This document shows, piece by piece, positions 5,567-6,710 of a DNA stretch of 6,710 nucleotides. The stretch spans positions 1 to 6,710 of the forward strand of contig CAMNAY010000094.1 of assembly GCA_946531975.1 (NCBI GenBank), in the 5' to 3' direction. Numbering within the stretch: position 1 is the first letter of the stretch; the number at the start of each line of letters is the position of its first letter. The position numbers and the translations under genes were made by a program. Below the pieces are notes generated by a model. It was not told the DNA's origin, made no database searches, and saw nothing but the letters and a program-made list of their open reading frames with translations. Source of the stretch: an uncultured Ruminococcus sp. GTDB taxonomy: Bacteria; Bacillota; Clostridia; Oscillospirales; Ruminococcaceae.

Positions 5567-5601
5567 GCGGACTACCCGGCGGCAGCCCTGTTATCGCGAT
5601 T

Positions 5602-5631
5602 ATTATAACACAGATACGTGCTTTTTGTCAA
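5602..5631 (-). promoter_or_regulatory. Promoter of pnuC
   Basis: On the minus strand a perfect TTGACA (5631-5626) and a perfect TATAAT (5607-5602) are separated by 18 bp, with TG one base before the -10. A promoter this strong ahead of an attenuator suggests control occurs mainly after initiation. Confidence 0.85.
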
Positions 5632-5665
5632 GCCAAAAAAATCTGAAAAAATTTGCAAAAAGGGG

Positions 5666-5694
5666 TTGACAAATCGAAGGTTTTGTGCTATAAT
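5666..5694 (+). promoter_or_regulatory. Promoter of tRNA-Val
   Basis: A perfect TTGACA (5666-5671), a 17-bp spacer and a perfect TATAAT (5689-5694) with TG at 5686-5687 (extended -10). The predicted start is near 5701, only a few bases before the mature tRNA. It is divergent from the pnuC promoter; the two -35 boxes are about 34 bp apart. Confidence 0.93.
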
Positions 5695-5706
5695 AATATC
5701 TGTTGT

Positions 5707-5780
5707 GAGGGTGTAGCTCAGTTGGTTAGAGTACCTGCTTGACATGCAGGGGGTCATCGGTTCAAGTCCGCTCATCCTCA
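5707..5780 (+). tRNA. tRNA-Val (anticodon GAC)
   Basis: It has a complete cloverleaf. The acceptor stem GAGGGTG/CATCCTC (5707-5713, 5773-5779) has one G-U pair, with discriminator A5780. The D arm runs from GCTC at 5716. The anticodon stem CCTGC/GCAGG (5734-5738, 5746-5750) holds the loop TTGACAT, whose anticodon GAC (5741-5743) reads GTC and GTT valine codons. The variable loop is GGGTC and the T loop TTCAAGT (5761-5767). CCA is not encoded and must be added after transcription. The T stem ATCGG/CCGCT has one mismatch, T5757 against C5771. It is transcribed alone, with its own promoter and terminator. Confidence 0.95.
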
Positions 5781-5785
5781 TCCAA

Positions 5786-5819
5786 AAAAGCATCTGCGAA
5801 AGCAGGTGCTTTTAGTTTT
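5786..5819 (+). terminator. Intrinsic terminator of tRNA-Val
   Basis: AAAAGCATCTGC (5786-5797) pairs with GCAGGTGCTTTT (5802-5813) around a GAAA tetraloop, with one G-U pair, followed by AGTTTT. It begins six bases after the tRNA. Confidence 0.9.
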
Positions 5820-5841
5820 GCCCGTTTTCCGGTTTGCTCCC

Positions 5842-5856
5842 CTGTATTTCATACAG
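5842..5856. repeat. Small perfect hairpin between two terminators
   Basis: CTGTAT and ATACAG form a 6-bp stem with a 3-base loop. No T tract follows on either strand, so it is not itself a terminator. It may only be residual structure of a transcript end. Confidence 0.3.
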
Positions 5857-5859
5857 ACG

Positions 5860-5897
5860 AAAAGAGTGCACCACGTTTCCGTGATGCACTCTTTTTT
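5860..5897 (-). terminator. Bidirectional terminator, probably serving rpsU
   Basis: AAAAGAGTGCA (5860-5870) pairs with TGCACTCTTTT (5885-5895). After one mismatch an inner stem CACG/CGTG (5872-5875, 5880-5883) closes a TTTC loop. On the plus strand it ends in TTTTTT, on the minus strand in TTTTCGTC. The tRNA already has its own terminator, so the likely client is rpsU, whose stop is about 80 bases to the right. Confidence 0.8.
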
Positions 5898-5923
5898 GTT
5901 CATCAATCCTGTCATACGGGACA

Positions 5924-5950
5924 GTGTGCTGTTTCATTCTGAATGCACAC
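5924..5950 (-). repeat. Hairpin in the rpsU 3' untranslated region
   Basis: GTGTGC (5924-5929) pairs with GCACAC (5945-5950), with an inner TTCA/TGAA stem (5933-5936, 5940-5943). It lies between the rpsU stop and its terminator and has no T tract. An mRNA-stabilising role is possible but not shown. Confidence 0.3.
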
Positions 5951-5973
5951 CGCGTCGAACGATTCCAGAGAGA

Positions 5974-6147
5974 TCAGAACTTGCGCTTGCGTGCTGCTTC
6001 AGACTTCTTCTTGCGCTTTACGGAAGGCTTCTCATAATGTTCACGCTTCCGAACTTCAGCGATGACGCCGTCTTTTGCGCAAGAACGCTTGAAACGCTTC
6101 AGAGCGGTATCCAAGGACTCGTTCTTACCAACGCGTACTTCTGCCAC
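5974..6147 (-). CDS. rpsU: 30S ribosomal protein S21
   Basis: A 57-residue protein of the small subunit platform, near the anti-Shine-Dalgarno end of 16S rRNA, needed for efficient initiation. The sequence from AEVRVGKNESLDTALKRFKR through EVRKREHYEKPSVKRKKK to the basic tail is a full-length S21. The start is GTG at 6147: AAAGGGAGGG stands directly upstream (GGAGG 9 bases before) and homologs begin with this AEVRV segment after the initiator. An in-frame ATG at 6171 would add eight residues encoded by the ribosome binding site itself, so it is rejected. It has its own promoter but lies downstream of leuS with no clear terminator between, so some read-through from leuS is possible. Confidence 0.96.
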   Translation of the reverse strand: MAEVRVGKNESLDTALKRFKRSCAKDGVIAEVRKREHYEKPSVKRKKKSEAARKRKF

Positions 6148-6189
6148 GAATTTTTCCCTCCCTTTGTCCATCGACAGAGGCTATCTATA

Positions 6190-6217
6190 AAGACGCATCC
6201 GTTGCCGGACACTCCTT
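6190..6217 (-). promoter_or_regulatory. Imperfect hairpin in the rpsU leader
   Basis: The leader of about 90 nt contains a 12-position stem (arms 6217-6206 and 6201-6190) with three G-U pairs and one G-A mismatch, closed by a GCAA tetraloop on TCCG/CGGA. It lies about 45 bases before the start codon. Ribosomal protein leaders often carry autoregulatory structures; no known S21 leader class was matched. Confidence 0.35.
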
Positions 6218-6243
6218 ATAAGCAATTAGTCAAATACATGTAT

Positions 6244-6272
6244 ATTGTATCACAAATTATACGGTTTGTCAA
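6244..6272 (-). promoter_or_regulatory. Promoter of rpsU
   Basis: On the minus strand a perfect TTGACA (6272-6267), 17 bp, and TACAAT (6249-6244) with TG one base before the -10. The predicted start is near 6237. It lies 40 bp downstream of the leuS stop. Confidence 0.85.
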
Positions 6273-6311
6273 GCTGATTTTGCCTGAGAGGTCAATTCCG
6301 CTTGTTTTTCG

Positions 6312-6710
6312 TTAATTTGCTACAAAATTCATCAGCTTATTTTGTACATATATCCGCTTGCGGACAGTTTTGCCTGCGAGGGCTTCCTGCACCTTCGGAT
6401 CCTCCATTGCCAGCGCAGCAACGGTCTCCTCATCGGCACCCTGCGGGATCATCAGCTTCGCCTTGATCTTGCCGCAGAGCTGCACAACGATCTCGACCTG
6501 CTCGTCAATGCACAGTGCCGGATCAAAATCGACCCACTTCTGCTCATTCAGCACGCCGAATCCCATGATGCTGAACAGCTCCTCCGTCGCGTGCGGTGCA
6601 AACGGATTGAGCAGGATGAGCAGCGAGCGGTACTCTGCCTTGTTGACACTGCCGGCCGCATAGATATCGTTGACCAGTGTCATCATCGCTGCGATTGCGG
6701 TGTTGAACTT
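6312..6710 (-). CDS. leuS: Leucyl-tRNA synthetase, C-terminal part (cut by the right edge)
   Basis: The last 132 residues of leucyl-tRNA synthetase, the cytoplasmic class I enzyme that charges tRNA-Leu. The frame is open to the window edge, where KFNTAIAAMM continues the typical anticodon-binding helix bundle. Then come LLNPFAPHATEELF, the conserved end of that domain, and the small C-terminal domain (EIVVQLCGKIKAKLMIP, then GKTVRKRIYVQNKLMNFVAN) that contacts the tRNA corner. The catalytic core, HIGH and KMSKS motifs and the editing domain lie outside the window. The reading frame is intact. No terminator is evident after the stop; the rpsU promoter follows at once. Confidence 0.95.
   Translation of the reverse strand, partial: KFNTAIAAMMTLVNDIYAAGSVNKAEYRSLLILLNPFAPHATEELFSIMGFGVLNEQKWVDFDPALCIDEQVEIVVQLCGKIKAKLMIPQGADEETVAALAMEDPKVQEALAGKTVRKRIYVQNKLMNFVAN

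Larger units (their letters stand above)
5489..5597 (-). promoter_or_regulatory. pnuC leader: candidate riboswitch or attenuator
   Basis: The RNA starts near 5595. Its first part can fold as an outer GCG/CGC pairing (5597-5595 with 5569-5567) enclosing a 7-bp stem GGCTGCC/GGTAGTC (5587-5581 with 5576-5570, two G-U pairs) with a 7-base one-sided bulge ATAACAG. Next is a 6-bp hairpin (5566-5552), then the terminator hairpin (5560-5507), then the ribosome binding site. This order (structured 5' domain, alternative stem, terminator, ribosome binding site) is the classic form of a transcription-terminating riboswitch. No TPP, preQ1, purine, cobalamin or T-box consensus was recognised. Confidence 0.55.

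Noticed and set aside
5489..5597. TPP, preQ1, purine, cobalamin or T-box element upstream of pnuC
   Set aside because: I looked for their conserved cores by eye and did not find them. The NAD+-II class could not be judged without a covariance model.
5572..5793. Short minus-strand open frame across the tRNA gene
   Set aside because: It is largely the complement of the tRNA and its promoter, a common false gene call.
5806..6315. A 169-codon plus-strand open frame over rpsU
   Set aside because: It crosses the bidirectional terminator and lies antisense to a certain S21 gene and its promoter.
1..6710. CRISPR array, transposon ends or attachment sites
   Set aside because: No regularly spaced direct repeats, no transposase or integrase coding and no terminal inverted repeats; the tRNA 3' end is not repeated elsewhere in the window.

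Overview
The window looks like ordinary chromosome from a Clostridia-class Firmicute of medium G+C, plausibly of the Ruminococcaceae/Oscillospiraceae type. This is inference from the proteins (PgcA-type mutase, zinc-form L31, lysine/arginine-rich short S21, a PadR gene followed by a DUF2812 gene), from strong GGAGG-type ribosome binding sites, and from sigma-A promoters that mostly carry an extended -10 (TGn). No insertion sequence, prophage, CRISPR array or defence operon is visible.

Layout from left to right. Positions 1-162 hold one complete leftward promoter with a 16-bp perfect palindrome in it, plus a second possible -35 at the edge; both would serve a gene outside the window. At 163-1383 (minus) is a membrane sensor histidine kinase with no response regulator beside it in view. 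It is divergent from an alpha-phosphoglucomutase/phosphomannomutase gene (1613-3346, plus), and each has its own promoter in the 1390-1612 gap. Next is rpmE (L31, zinc form; 3489-3692) with its own promoter, a leader of about 95 nt with competing hairpins, and a strong terminator. A two-gene operon follows: a short PadR-type regulator (3904-4215) and a DUF2812 membrane protein (4217-4795). Repeated TATATCGA-based operator-like sites surround its promoter. Immediately tail-to-tail lies a minus-strand PnuC-family vitamin or nucleoside transporter (4796-5488), whose leader contains a large intrinsic terminator hairpin just before the ribosome binding site, overlapped by a smaller alternative hairpin. 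Then come a tRNA-Val(GAC) gene (plus) with a near-perfect promoter and its own terminator, a bidirectional terminator, rpsU (S21, minus, GTG start) and the 3' end of leuS (minus), cut by the right edge.

Most genes are housekeeping: sugar phosphate interconversion, ribosomal proteins, tRNA, an aminoacyl-tRNA synthetase, and cofactor-precursor uptake. The parts that may be undescribed are regulatory: the pnuC attenuator leader, the PadR operator cluster driving a DUF2812 protein of unknown function, the palindromes in the kinase and left-edge promoters, and the rpmE and rpsU leaders. I saw no convincing wholly new multi-gene system.
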